A model generated the notes under the pieces. The model had not been told where the DNA came from. It was given only the letters and a program-made list of their open reading frames with translations, and searched no databases. A stretch of 15,014 nt of DNA from NCBI RefSeq assembly GCF_019649055.1, contig NW_026570721.1, forward strand, positions 1-15,014, read 5' to 3'. Source of the DNA: Paramacrobiotus metropolitanus. Taxonomy: Eukaryota; Tardigrada; Eutardigrada; Parachela; Macrobiotidae. Every line of letters starts with the position of its first letter. The first letter of the stretch is position 1. Below are positions 7,294 to 14,878 of this stretch, in pieces. Position numbers and translations under genes: made by a program.

Positions 7294-7460
7294 ACTCGAA
7301 GAAGTCGGAAATCAGCCGACCTCGGAATCCCGACATGGATCGCCGACCTCGAATGAAGGTCGGAAGTGACCGAATAGAAGTCGGAAGGATACGACAACAA
7401 GCCGGCAAAGGCATTTGGAAGTCGAGAACCGACCTCCTGACGGAAAACTTAGCCTTCGGA

Positions 7461-7483
7461 CGGATGAACACACAGTTCATCCG
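7461..7483 (+). other. Hairpin, ACACA loop (tandem copy B)
   Basis: This is identical to copy A at 7271-7293, while the rest of the tandem unit has diverged. Confidence 0.6.
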
Positions 7484-7504
7484 ACCTGCCGAAGCCGACC
7501 ATAA

Positions 7505-7519
7505 CCGACCACAAGTCGG
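7505..7519 (+). other. Hairpin, CACAA loop
   Basis: CCGAC (7505-7509) and GTCGG (7515-7519) pair around CACAA, a near variant of the ACAAA family. Confidence 0.35.
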
Positions 7520-7849
7520 AAGTCGGAAACCCAGTCAGCATGACCGAAGACGATTGATCACTGTTCGCGGTGGATGAATCCGACCTAAAGGCACTTGTTT
7601 AGCCCCACATGGGCATGTTATTGCAGGTTAACCCTAGTCGACCACCGACGGATAGGATGACCGACCTCGAAAGAAGGTCGGATAACAACGGAATATACCG
7701 GATGGAAGTCGACCGGACGCTTCCATCGAACAAACTCATGATTTCCGATCGGACCTTCGAGCCAATTCGACTCGGATTACTCCAAACCAGGCTCGTGGTA
7801 GCAGATTAAAACGGTTGTAACCGACCACTTTTAAACGGAACTGCTGTAC

Positions 7850-7873
7850 ATGACGACCACAAAGGCCGCATGA
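7850..7873 (+). other. Hairpin, ACAAA loop
   Basis: CATGACGACC pairs with GGCCGCATG, with one bulged A and one A-C mismatch, around ACAAA (7860-7864). Further out, CTGTA and TACAG can also pair. Confidence 0.45.
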
Positions 7874-7889
7874 CTTACATACAGCTTTT

Positions 7890-7928
7890 TCCGACCTGAA
7901 CTTTAAGAATTCGGAACACAGCCGAATC
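7890..7928 (+). other. Overlapping alternative hairpins
   Basis: TTCCGA (7890-7895) can pair with TCGGAA (7912-7917). Alternatively ATTCGG (7910-7915) pairs with CCGAAT (7923-7928) around AACACAG. The two pairings exclude each other. Confidence 0.3.
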
Positions 7929-8070
7929 CCCTTTAGCCACCGATCGACTTATCGGCAGGCCGACCTTGGTCAAACCGACCTCGGTCCTATTCCCCATTCA
8001 GAGAGGATGCCTCGGCATTTGCATCCGCAACAGTGCCTCTCTATCCCGAACGGACGGATACGAGTCGGAA

Positions 8071-8296
8071 GTAAGTGTTTAACCGTGCTTATCCGACCTC
8101 GGTGAATGTAACCGGTTACGACGGGTAACCCGGGAACTGATGCCCCGGACCCAATTCTACCGGATGAAAGTGGACAGGAGACCCCGTGGAGACTCAACTG
8201 CCCCGTGGACGTCATCCTAGTCGGAATAGGACCCCCGGACAGATTTTTGCATTTTTTTTTAGCATTTTTCCTAACAAACGGAATTGTATTTTTCTA
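8071..8296 (+). other. Candidate intron in the block's transcript
   Basis: A consensus 5' splice site, GGAA|GTAAGTG, sits at 8071. Downstream, TTCCTAAC (a branch-point-like word near 8268-8275) is followed by TGTATTTTTCTAG ending at about 8296. Other possible acceptors are TTTTTTTTTTAG near 8262 and CTCTTTGACAG near 8313. The hairpin-loop words resume at 8423, past this interval, which fits a transcript that continues across it. Without RNA data this is a prediction. Confidence 0.35.
8114..8130 (+). other. Perfect 6-bp hairpin
   Basis: GGTTAC (8114-8119) and GTAACC (8125-8130) pair around GACGG. Confidence 0.3.
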
Positions 8297-8320
8297 GTTC
8301 GATCTCTTTGACAGATCTGT

Positions 8321-8327
8321 TTTATAA
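8321..8327 (+). promoter_or_regulatory. TATA-like box
   Basis: TTTATAA lies in a T-rich stretch, with a possible initiator-like TTCACTTT about 40 bases downstream (near 8365). Confidence 0.25.
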
Positions 8328-9080
8328 CCCCTTTTGCTCACTGGAATTGTGATTAAACTTTATTCACTTTCTTTCGCGCTGCATAAACTTTCATTACATT
8401 ATCTTTTCACATTGTTCTCCGCTGCCAACAGACGCAAGAAGCCAGCTAACAGAAGCATCACCGGTCCAACGAAACGCCCGAGCGGCTTCCGGATTTCTCG
8501 GCCGTGAGTGGCTTCCACTCATGGGTTCGGAAGTGAAGAAGGGACGGTCGACCAGACACCGGACTCCCACTGCCAGAGGACGCGTACCGGCGACCCCACT
8601 TGGGTCCAACCGGAGAGTTGTGCGGTACTGGTGCGGTACCGAGTCGGAGCATCCTTCGCGGGAGCTCGGATTCCCGCCCAGAGGCATGTCAGAGGCGTAC
8701 GACTGCGCCTGGTGCGTACGGTCCACACAGGACGTACTTGCACCATTGCTTGCCGTTACCACCTCTCTCACTGTACGTACGTGTGCTGCTGCACTGCACT
8801 CATCCGCTGAAGCGGATATACGCAGCGCATACACTGAGCCACACTTGCTCTCTCGTTCCTCTTTCGCAGTATGACTCAGCGTTCATACGCTCGCGTTGGA
8901 TAGAGTCCAGTCTGCGCATCATCACACAGCTGATGGCACACAGCACGTGTTTGCCGCCAGTTGCTTCTTTCACGCCTTGACGGACGCTCAAGAGCTTTTC
9001 TAGCACACACTTGCTTGGCCATCACGGCTATGTTCTTGCTTTCCTGCTATTACGCAGCATTGTTCCCCCTTTATTTGTAC

Positions 9081-9086
9081 AATAAA
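9081..9086 (+). terminator. Poly(A) signal
   Basis: AATAAA is followed within 20-35 bases by a GT-rich stretch, the usual arrangement of a cleavage and polyadenylation site. Confidence 0.4.
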
Positions 9087-9228
9087 GCATCACTCGTGAT
9101 CTCCTCGTGCTTGTCTGTTACACTGAACATACTAGCAATTACTGCTCTGGTGATGCGACTCAACGTTGAAAAATTCAGTATTTATTTTGCCGTCACACCT
9201 CGTTAATATTTTTCGAAAGACAAAAAAC

Positions 9229-9260
9229 TTACAATGGCCGAAACGGCCATCAAGTTGTAA
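9229..9260. repeat. Compound inverted repeat
   Basis: ATGGCCG (9234-9240) and CGGCCAT (9244-9250) are perfect arms around AAA. Outside them, TTACA (9229-9233) and TGTAA (9256-9260) also pair. It lies just right of the LTR-like segment. Confidence 0.4.
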
Positions 9261-9829
9261 ACGTATGACGGTGATTTACGGACGCTCCATAAAAGCTACA
9301 AACTTTTCACAGACAGAAAGTCATAGTAAAATTTTACGCTGATTCTGAATCTGGGATTTTGTGGAATTCAATACCAATCTCTTGCAACGCGCGAATTCAG
9401 AAACATTATCATCAATTTAATCAGAATCGGAGCAAGTGCTAGAGCAAGGGAAAGAGCAAGAACATGTGGGAAAGTCAACCGTCTGCCGGTCAAGGCAGCG
9501 TGAGCACGTCTACTGATTTCACATCCAGAAAAGTCAGAACATCTCAGAATTCTTCGTAACCGATACCATGCATTCACAATTCTACTGAGAAAGGCGGTAC
9601 ATCTGTTTCCGGTTGAGTTGTTACCAATGACAATCAGTAGAACATAATTCTACGGCTGCAATATAATTATGAGCAGTATCTGAGCAACACATGCTGTCCG
9701 GCACTCCGACATTCCGTCATGCGGCTGCCGTGCACCTTTTCCTTTTTGCGTCATGCCATGTATCATGCGTACCCACATTCCGGCCAAAAGACGGCAAACG
9801 GTCGCGAAAATCCATACTGTCTATTATTC

Positions 9830-9850
9830 CGGCATTCCGGCAGAATGCCG
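9830..9850. repeat. Perfect 8-bp inverted repeat
   Basis: CGGCATTC (9830-9837) and GAATGCCG (9843-9850) surround CGGCA. The neighbourhood is rich in CCGG and GCCG words. Confidence 0.35.
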
Positions 9851-10668
9851 ATTGCCGGGAAGCCCCCTGCAGTTGCCGCGTTTCGCACAGGCTGCCGGAT
9901 GCCGGTAGCTTGATTTATCCGTCTGAGGACTTGGAAAATTATTTGGTTTCCCCCCTGTACTGTTCCAAAAGTAAGACTTTATCACCGCCCGTACCGACGA
10001 CGGCAAGTTTATCAGCTGCACTCGATTCAACTGCTTTTCGAATTTTCTATTGATCGGCGTAGGATGCCCGTACAGATGCTCCGCCGACCAGGGCGGTCAT
10101 TCATACTGCATTTTCAACTAACCGGCTGCAGACGGAAGAAGGAAACAAACTAAAGCATCTTCACACGGATTAATTCTTGTTAGCCGCTGCTGACATGTGA
10201 GTAATGAGAGTCAGGGGTGATGTTCCACGCAGTTGGCCGGCGGTTGTTATGCAAAAGGGGTGGTGACCTTCCGGTGGCCAGCGAAATACTCCGGCATAAG
10301 GCCTATTAAACTGCTGCGCTCAGCTCTTGGTGATACATGCACGTTGTAGAATTTTTCACAAGACGCGGTCGTTTGCGCGCTGCTAATTGTATTGCAGCCG
10401 TATCGCTGCAAGTACCTAAAATAATGCTGCCTAATGTCCTAATATATTGTGACTGCAAATCGACAATACCGAAGCGGACCGGTAGGCGACTTCGGTAAGG
10501 ATTTCATGCGGTATCCCAGGAGACGGGAAAACAGGGTGGAATTAGCTGGAATAAACCTGCGCCGGACTGTGAGGTGGCATTGCGGTACTGAGTGTTGCAG
10601 ATGCCGCGGTGCAGGTGCTGCTGGTAGACGGAAGTGGACAAAGAAATTTGGACTGGCAATACTCGATG

Positions 10669-10713
10669 CGTACTCGATGCAACATGCTATGTATGCATGG
10701 TGCATCGAGTACG
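10669..10713. repeat. Perfect 13-bp inverted repeat
   Basis: CGTACTCGATGCA (10669-10681) and TGCATCGAGTACG (10701-10713) are perfect complements around 19 bases. ACTCGATGC also occurs twice in direct order at 10661 and 10672. Confidence 0.5.
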
Positions 10714-10991
10714 TAGTAACTTAGATTGCGAACAACGTTATCTTATCTACCGTAACAGCATTCACAAATTAGGAATTCTACACTGCAAAACGAACGGCCT
10801 TTGAAAAAGCCTAAAATTAAGCTCATTAGACCGGCGTACTGCATACGGTTTGAGCAGATCACGACCCACACAACCCAGCATCTCTCTATTACTCTGTATA
10901 ACAGTAAAATCAAATAAATTTCTTTTGGTACTGCGCTTAAGGACCGTTGTGCACCTCCGGTTCGGTTGCCTTCTTCATAAAGAGTACCAAA

Positions 10992-12535
10992 ATGTCGTCG
11001 GCAGCCAGTGTAGCCGTAGAGACAAGTGCTAGTCAATCGTCTTACGATGTTGCGGCTACAATCAAGCTGATCAATCATACAAAATGGCCACTGAAACTGG
11101 AAAATTGTCATCCTAATTATGGCCATATTGAAACCGTGATCAATCTCGTCCAGCCTGGACAGCAAGATATTATGAGGATGCACAAAAAAGGATTCACCAC
11201 AAGCGGTGAGCTGGTGCTGTTAGCACGCACCATGTGATAGACGTATCGCATTAGTTTTTCGTTTTGCCTCGCGTGTTGGGTGTAGTGTAGCAATTTTGAA
11301 ACCTTGTTCGAACTGATCTGGGTACTTCTTTTACTCCTTATAAGTTAGTAGGTTTTTATTAACAGTTCAAGCAGAATGGGCCCCGGTTGTAGAATAATCG
11401 TGTATGCGCTTTTTCATCCAGGGACATCTGGCACTGTGGCATGGCGTGTGGAGGGAATGCGCGTGTCGGTTATCGTCATGTGGTCCCTTCCCTACAACCT
11501 CACATTTCGTAGTAATGTCCTCGCAGTTGGGTTATGTGACAATGGACGCAATTGGGCGGCAATATTTGATGAAATGTTCTACAAAGAAGAAACATATTTC
11601 AAAAGAAAAGAGTTCTACAAGTTAGTACATGAAGCGTAGGTTTTCCAAAGTAGTGGTACAGCAGTTTCAACTATCCGACTTTCTTACCATGGTCCCCTAG
11701 ATTTATTTACGCTTATTCGAAATTCCTCCCATCATCTGTTCAGTTACCAGATTGATAGTTAGATAAGATCTGAAGCCTCCGCCGTTTCACTAAAAGGAAT
11801 GTCTAGGCCATTGACGCGAATGCATTTCTACAATGCTACGTACCATTTCAACAAAAGCAACTTAGCAATTTTATTATTTGATTTTTTCGCAACCTGTTTT
11901 CGGCAGGATTGTAAATCCTTTAGAATATCATAGCACCGATATAGTCATAACCGGAATTATGGGCACCACCAGCAAAGCGGACATTGTCATAAACATCGAG
12001 CCAACCAACGCATTAAATCGCTTTGGTACGCCCGGCAAACAATGCAGCATTCTCAATAATGCTGAATGAAACGAAATCTTTTGGTGTCTGCAGTGTCCCC
12101 GCTCGTGAAAACCCAATTAAAAGATGAAAAACATTTGCCGGAAGGTGTGCAGCATCAGCATTCGGGACCACAACAATCAAGTGGTGCTTTCGATAAGGCA
12201 GCATTTCAGACGGCTGTCCAAAAGGAAGTGGAGCGCCAGTTACACCAGCAGCAACATCAGAGTCCTGGGTCACAGGCCCGACCAACTCGTGTATACACCC
12301 GTGGTGCTGGTCGCCGCCCATCGGGTCGCGGCTATAACCGAGGCGGGAGTGGTAAGCGCTGACAATTAACCGACCTGCCACGCCGCGAAAATATTGCACA
12401 GATGAAACTTTGCATGATCCAGGGAGAAACGACAGCAGGAGAGACTGGACAGCAAAGCACCCAGCAAGCTTTGAATGCAGTTTTTGTGGACGCGTTGGAC
12501 ACATGGAAACAGAATGCGATTATATCTGCTCGTAG
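10992..12535 (+). CDS. Actinoporin-like protein with Gln/Arg/Gly tail and CCHC zinc knuckle (five exons)
   Basis: Proposed exons are 10992-11233, 11366-11620, 11907-12025, 12094-12351 and 12402-12535. All introns are GT-AG, phases agree at every junction, and the sum is 336 codons including TAG. The ATG has a good context (ACCAAAATG). Exons 1-3 (residues 1-205) resemble the actinoporin-like pore-forming fold. Exon 2 carries the family's Ser-x-Pro-Tyr strand motif followed by Ser-Asn and a Val-Gly strand, then an aromatic-rich helix. Exon 3 carries the C-terminal Gly-Met and beta-strand region. The RGD motif of sea-anemone members is not seen. Exon 4 is Gln-rich, then Arg/Gly-rich. Exon 5 holds C317, C320, H325 and C330 (CX2CX4HX4C), a Gag-type zinc knuckle. 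Family members act on membranes, usually via phosphocholine lipids; that activity is unproven here. Exons 1-3 are firmer than 4-5; a shorter product stopping at 12069 is possible. Confidence 0.7.
12026..12093 (+). other. Predicted intron 3 (decides the product's C-terminus)
   Basis: A GTACGC donor and a TTTTGGTGTCTGCAG acceptor bound 68 bases. Removing them skips the TGA at 12067-12069 and joins exon 3 in frame to the Gln/Arg/Gly-rich exon. If it is retained, the protein ends at 12069 without the tail or zinc knuckle. Confidence 0.55.
12352..12401 (+). other. Predicted intron 4 (brings in the zinc knuckle)
   Basis: GTAAGC is a strong donor and ATATTGCACAG is an acceptable acceptor. The 50-base length is at the short end for animals. 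If it is not spliced, the protein ends at TGA 12360-12362 without the zinc knuckle. Confidence 0.55.
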
Positions 12536-12819
12536 GGCGAAGTTTTCTAATCGGATTCCCCTGTCGGTTGTTTTTCATGATATCGGCTAAAGTTTTCGTT
12601 AGAATTCCGAACGTGCTCACGGGAGCATAAAACGTTAATGCCGTGAGTACAACGGGAGCGGCATTGCAGCCGGTTTATTCGATCGTGCTGCAAGCTAAAT
12701 ATGTCATCGGTTAGAGAAACTTTAGCATTCGCAATATGACACGCTAGTCTGTACTTGTCGCCAAAATGCAATTGCGTTGTACCAGAATTACCTCGTACGT
12801 TTTCTTCAAACGGTCTCGC
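12536..12819 (+). other. 3' untranslated region of the actinoporin-like gene
   Basis: This runs from the TAG at 12533-12535 to AATAAA at 12820. I see no gene in it. Confidence 0.4.
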
Positions 12820-12825
12820 AATAAA
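12820..12825 (+). terminator. Poly(A) signal
   Basis: AATAAA lies 285 bases after the stop of the five-exon gene. TTGCAAATGTTATTCTTT follows, a plausible downstream element. Confidence 0.45.
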
Positions 12826-12930
12826 TTTTGCAAATGTTATTCTTTAAAGCCACTAACCGAAAGTAACTCTTCCCGACGTGATGACGTGCACCGGCTCCAT
12901 ACCGTGAATTACCAGCAGACGCCGATCTGA

Positions 12931-13146
12931 GGCTCAGAAAATCAATCTATCCAGGAATCACTTACCTTAATCATATCTGACAATGCGGGTTACACACTGA
13001 CGACAACCGGCGGCGATGCAAAACTAATTCTTAAAGTAGGCCCGTGGACATTTGTGGTAAAAGCTGGTAAAAGAGGCGGAGCCTATCACAGTAGCCTAAC
13101 TAATTTAACAGGGAAGAATGAACGCAGCAGGTTTCACAGTGGATAG
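12931..13146 (+). pseudogene. Orphan open frame, possible exon or gene remnant
   Basis: This frame lies between TGA 12928-12930 and TAG 13144-13146, 71 codons with no ATG. The product alternates hydrophobic and polar residues like beta strands (SLTLIISDNAGYTLTTTGG, then LILKVGPWTFVVKAG). A 3' splice-like CTATCCAG ends at 12954. I recognise no family. It could be an exon of an unpredicted gene, a decayed paralogue of the neighbour, or chance; a second ATG-less frame overlaps and continues to about 13272. Confidence 0.2.
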
Positions 13147-13387
13147 ACAAACTTCGTGCAATAGTAAGCGGATTAAGCCCAGCCCAAACACCTACATCCG
13201 CGTCACCGTCAAAGTCGAAAACATCCGTCGCCGGAAAGCGCTTATTCTGCGCCGGAAATTAGTCCGTGAATAGCTAACTTTCTTCCTCGTAATGCAATAA
13301 GAAGTGCTTAAACAAGCATACTCCATCACCATTAATTTCTTATTCCGTTGTCTTATGCAAGTTTATTTTATTACAAAAAAGTTCAAC

Positions 13388-14810
13388 ATGATCACCACGA
13401 ACAGCTCTCGTACTTTGCATAATACAACCCTTCATTTTCATAAAGCCGGTAACGCATCTTTTACCGACCACGATGGATCCTCTGTCAGCCTGCTCGGTAT
13501 GACAGCCGCCACGTTGATCCTGAACTGCGGTGTACTGATCATTCTCGTTAAGGAGAAAAATCTCCGTACCCCGTTCAACGTGTACGTGATTGTTTTATTA
13601 TGCAGCAACCTCCTGTATGTTGGACTGAACAACATCATGATGATCATGGCGCCGTTTGGGCAGTGGTGGATTGGTGATCAAGCGTGTACGCTAGAGTTGT
13701 ATTGCCGATACATTGTGATCACCATCAACATCCACAGCCACGTGCTGGTCAGCGTCAACCGCGCCTGGGCCTTGTTCTGGCCAGTGTCATACAAAAACAA
13801 TCACACGTTTACGGTGGCATGGCTGTTGTGTCTCGGGATGGTGGTTTACGTTCACGCTTGTCAGTTGCCCGGGCTTGTACTGGATGCGCTGTACTATCGA
13901 GTCCCAGTTCAAGTATGTGAACGCTTCGTAGACCAGGGCATGCTTTTTCATGGCCACGGTGTCAAAAAACTGATATAATGATGTGGTATACAGCATCCAA
14001 CTTCGGCACTTTCATGTTTGTGGTAAAATTCATTTTACGAAAATATTCCCTTTCCTTCATGCATTATTGCTTAATTGAAGCGTAATAAAACGATTCTGTA
14101 ATCGTACAAATCGTGCGCATGCGGCGCACAGAAAGTTGTTTTTACGGTCAGAACCGTTTTTTTTGCATCGACTTTGTTTTTACAGTTTCGGTCAACTGGG
14201 CTATTGCTTTCACGAACCAGAGCATTAGAAAATAGTGTCCAAAATTGTGCACGTCAGCTTTAGGGATTCTTGTACGAGATTGTTACTTGTATTAATATAA
14301 ACTTATAGCTAGCGTCTTTAGGTTGCCAAGATTTGTCGGTTCAATAAACAAGCACAGCTGGGATTCTCGCTGTTTTCGTCCATCTGGGTATTCGACGTAC
14401 CGAAACTCTTTATCCCCGTCTGTTACCCAATCCTCTTGTGGAAATTCCTGCGAAGAAACAATGCCATTCACGGCCGTTCAGCGATCGTTAACCGCACCGA
14501 GTTGGCGCGCCGGCGCGACCATGTACTGCGGCCGTTTATTCTATTAACGATGATCACCTGCAGTGCGGCGGTCTGCTGGATACCAATTATGGTGTACTAC
14601 ATCGCCGTGGATTTTGTGCGCACCATGCGCTCGGATAGACTGGAGATCGCCCTGATCGTACTGTACTCGGTGGAACCCATACTGGACCCGGTGTTCTTCG
14701 GCTTGAGCATTAGCAACTTGCATAATTATGTTGTGTCGTTCTGGAAAACGAAGGTGGCGTACAAGGGCACCAGGCGAGCAACAAACACGATCCAGTTATC
14801 GGACGTATGA
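13388..14810 (+). CDS. Class A (rhodopsin-like) orphan GPCR, two exons
   Basis: Exon 1 is 13388-13912 and exon 2 is 14322-14810. The 409-base intron is phase 0, with CAA|GTATGT at the donor and CGTCTTTAG at the acceptor. The product has 337 residues. I chose ATG 13388 because an extracellular tail with three N-glycosylation sites (NSS, NTT, NAS) follows; in-frame ATGs at 13304 and 13355 would add residues. Seven hydrophobic segments are seen (~34-55, 64-87, 100-126, 141-163, 188-217, 243-270, 281-305). Landmarks: N46, C100 (3.25) with partner C180, N-R-A at 124-126 in place of DRY, W145 (4.50), CWIP 260-263, DPVFF 297-301 in place of NPxxY. Residue 2.50 is N74. Class A receptors bind extracellular ligands and signal through G proteins; the ligand cannot be told. 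Confidence 0.85.
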
Positions 14811-14872
14811 TGTATTTTTATGTATCCTAATTTAGATCGTTGCAGTTACACCGATTCTGTAATTTCTGCTGA

Positions 14873-14878
14873 AATAAA
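14873..14878 (+). terminator. Poly(A) signal of the GPCR gene
   Basis: AATAAA lies 63 bases after the stop at 14810. GAGTGTGAGTTTTCGTGTT (about 14914-14932) is a possible GT-rich downstream element. Confidence 0.6.

Larger units (their letters stand above)
7168..7495 (+). repeat. Imperfect tandem repeat, two units of ~140 bases
   Basis: Copy A (about 7168-7305) and copy B (about 7359-7495) follow the same order of words. Each has GTCGGAAGT near the start, then a second GTCGGAA, an ACGACAACA(A/G) box, AACCGACCTCC, a GCCTT box, and an identical block CGGATGAACACACAGTTCATCCGA. The starts are 191 bases apart. Point differences are scattered between the copies except in the final block, which is identical. 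Confidence 0.6.
5569..8070 (+). other. Long structured non-coding region of the T-poor block
   Basis: I find no convincing gene in these 2.5 kb. The open frames here (for example 6689-6883, 7335-7577, 7609-7809) are short, low in complexity and follow from the scarcity of T. The region is dominated by the words CCGACC and GTCGGA, which are partly complementary. It holds many perfect short hairpins, two imperfect tandem copies of a ~140-base unit, and two families of hairpins with conserved loops, listed separately. The one-strand base bias continues unchanged from the coding part, so I read it as the 3' part of the same element or transcript. Confidence 0.55.
8240..9200 (+). mobile_element. 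LTR-like or 3'-terminal segment
   Basis: Base composition switches sharply at about 8240 to T-rich sequence. A TATA-like box (TTTATAA, 8321-8327) lies near the left. GC-richer sequence containing CAACAGAC and TAACAGAA loop words (8426-8433, 8447-8454) follows. Then come AATAAA at 9081 and the GT-rich stretch GTGCTTGTCTGTT (about 9107-9119). A promoter plus poly(A) signal within ~1 kb, directly after a one-strand-biased element, is what a 3' LTR would look like. I could not define TG...CA ends or a target-site duplication, and no 5' copy is in the window. Open frames here (8521-8874, 8600-8980, 8961-9206) lack recognisable domains. Confidence 0.3.
9261..10991. other. Intergenic region without a recognised gene
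   Basis: Base composition is ordinary and without the one-strand bias of the left block. Open frames are short and show no domain. I found no tRNA-like sequence. Small inverted repeats at 9830-9850 and 10669-10713 are listed separately. The right end must hold the promoter of the gene starting at 10992; TGTATAA near 10896-10902 is a possible weak TATA element. Confidence 0.5.

Noticed and set aside
5569-8070. CRISPR-like or satellite array from repeated CCGACC/GTCGGA words
   Set aside because: The words are irregularly spaced, without constant repeat and spacer lengths, and the setting is eukaryotic.
8521-8874. Overlapping frames on both strands around 8394-8980
   Set aside because: Several frames on both strands are open at once, with no motif and no consistent start.
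8961-9206. Hydrophobic 81-codon frame with membrane-like segments
   Set aside because: It begins with TTG, contains the AATAAA signal within it, and lies in the LTR-like segment. Hydrophobicity follows from local T-richness.
10449-10724. 91-codon plus-strand frame
   Set aside because: It starts with GTG, has no domain, and runs through the inverted repeat at 10669-10713.
10743-11183. 146-codon minus-strand frame
   Set aside because: It is antisense to exon 1 of the actinoporin-like gene and shows no recognisable domain.
12013-12504. 163-codon minus-strand frame
   Set aside because: It is antisense to exons 3-5 of the five-exon gene and has no recognisable domain.
12402-12590. Open frame starting at ATG 12402
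   Set aside because: It overlaps the better-supported exon 5 in another frame. That other frame carries the CCHC motif and is in phase with the predicted splice.
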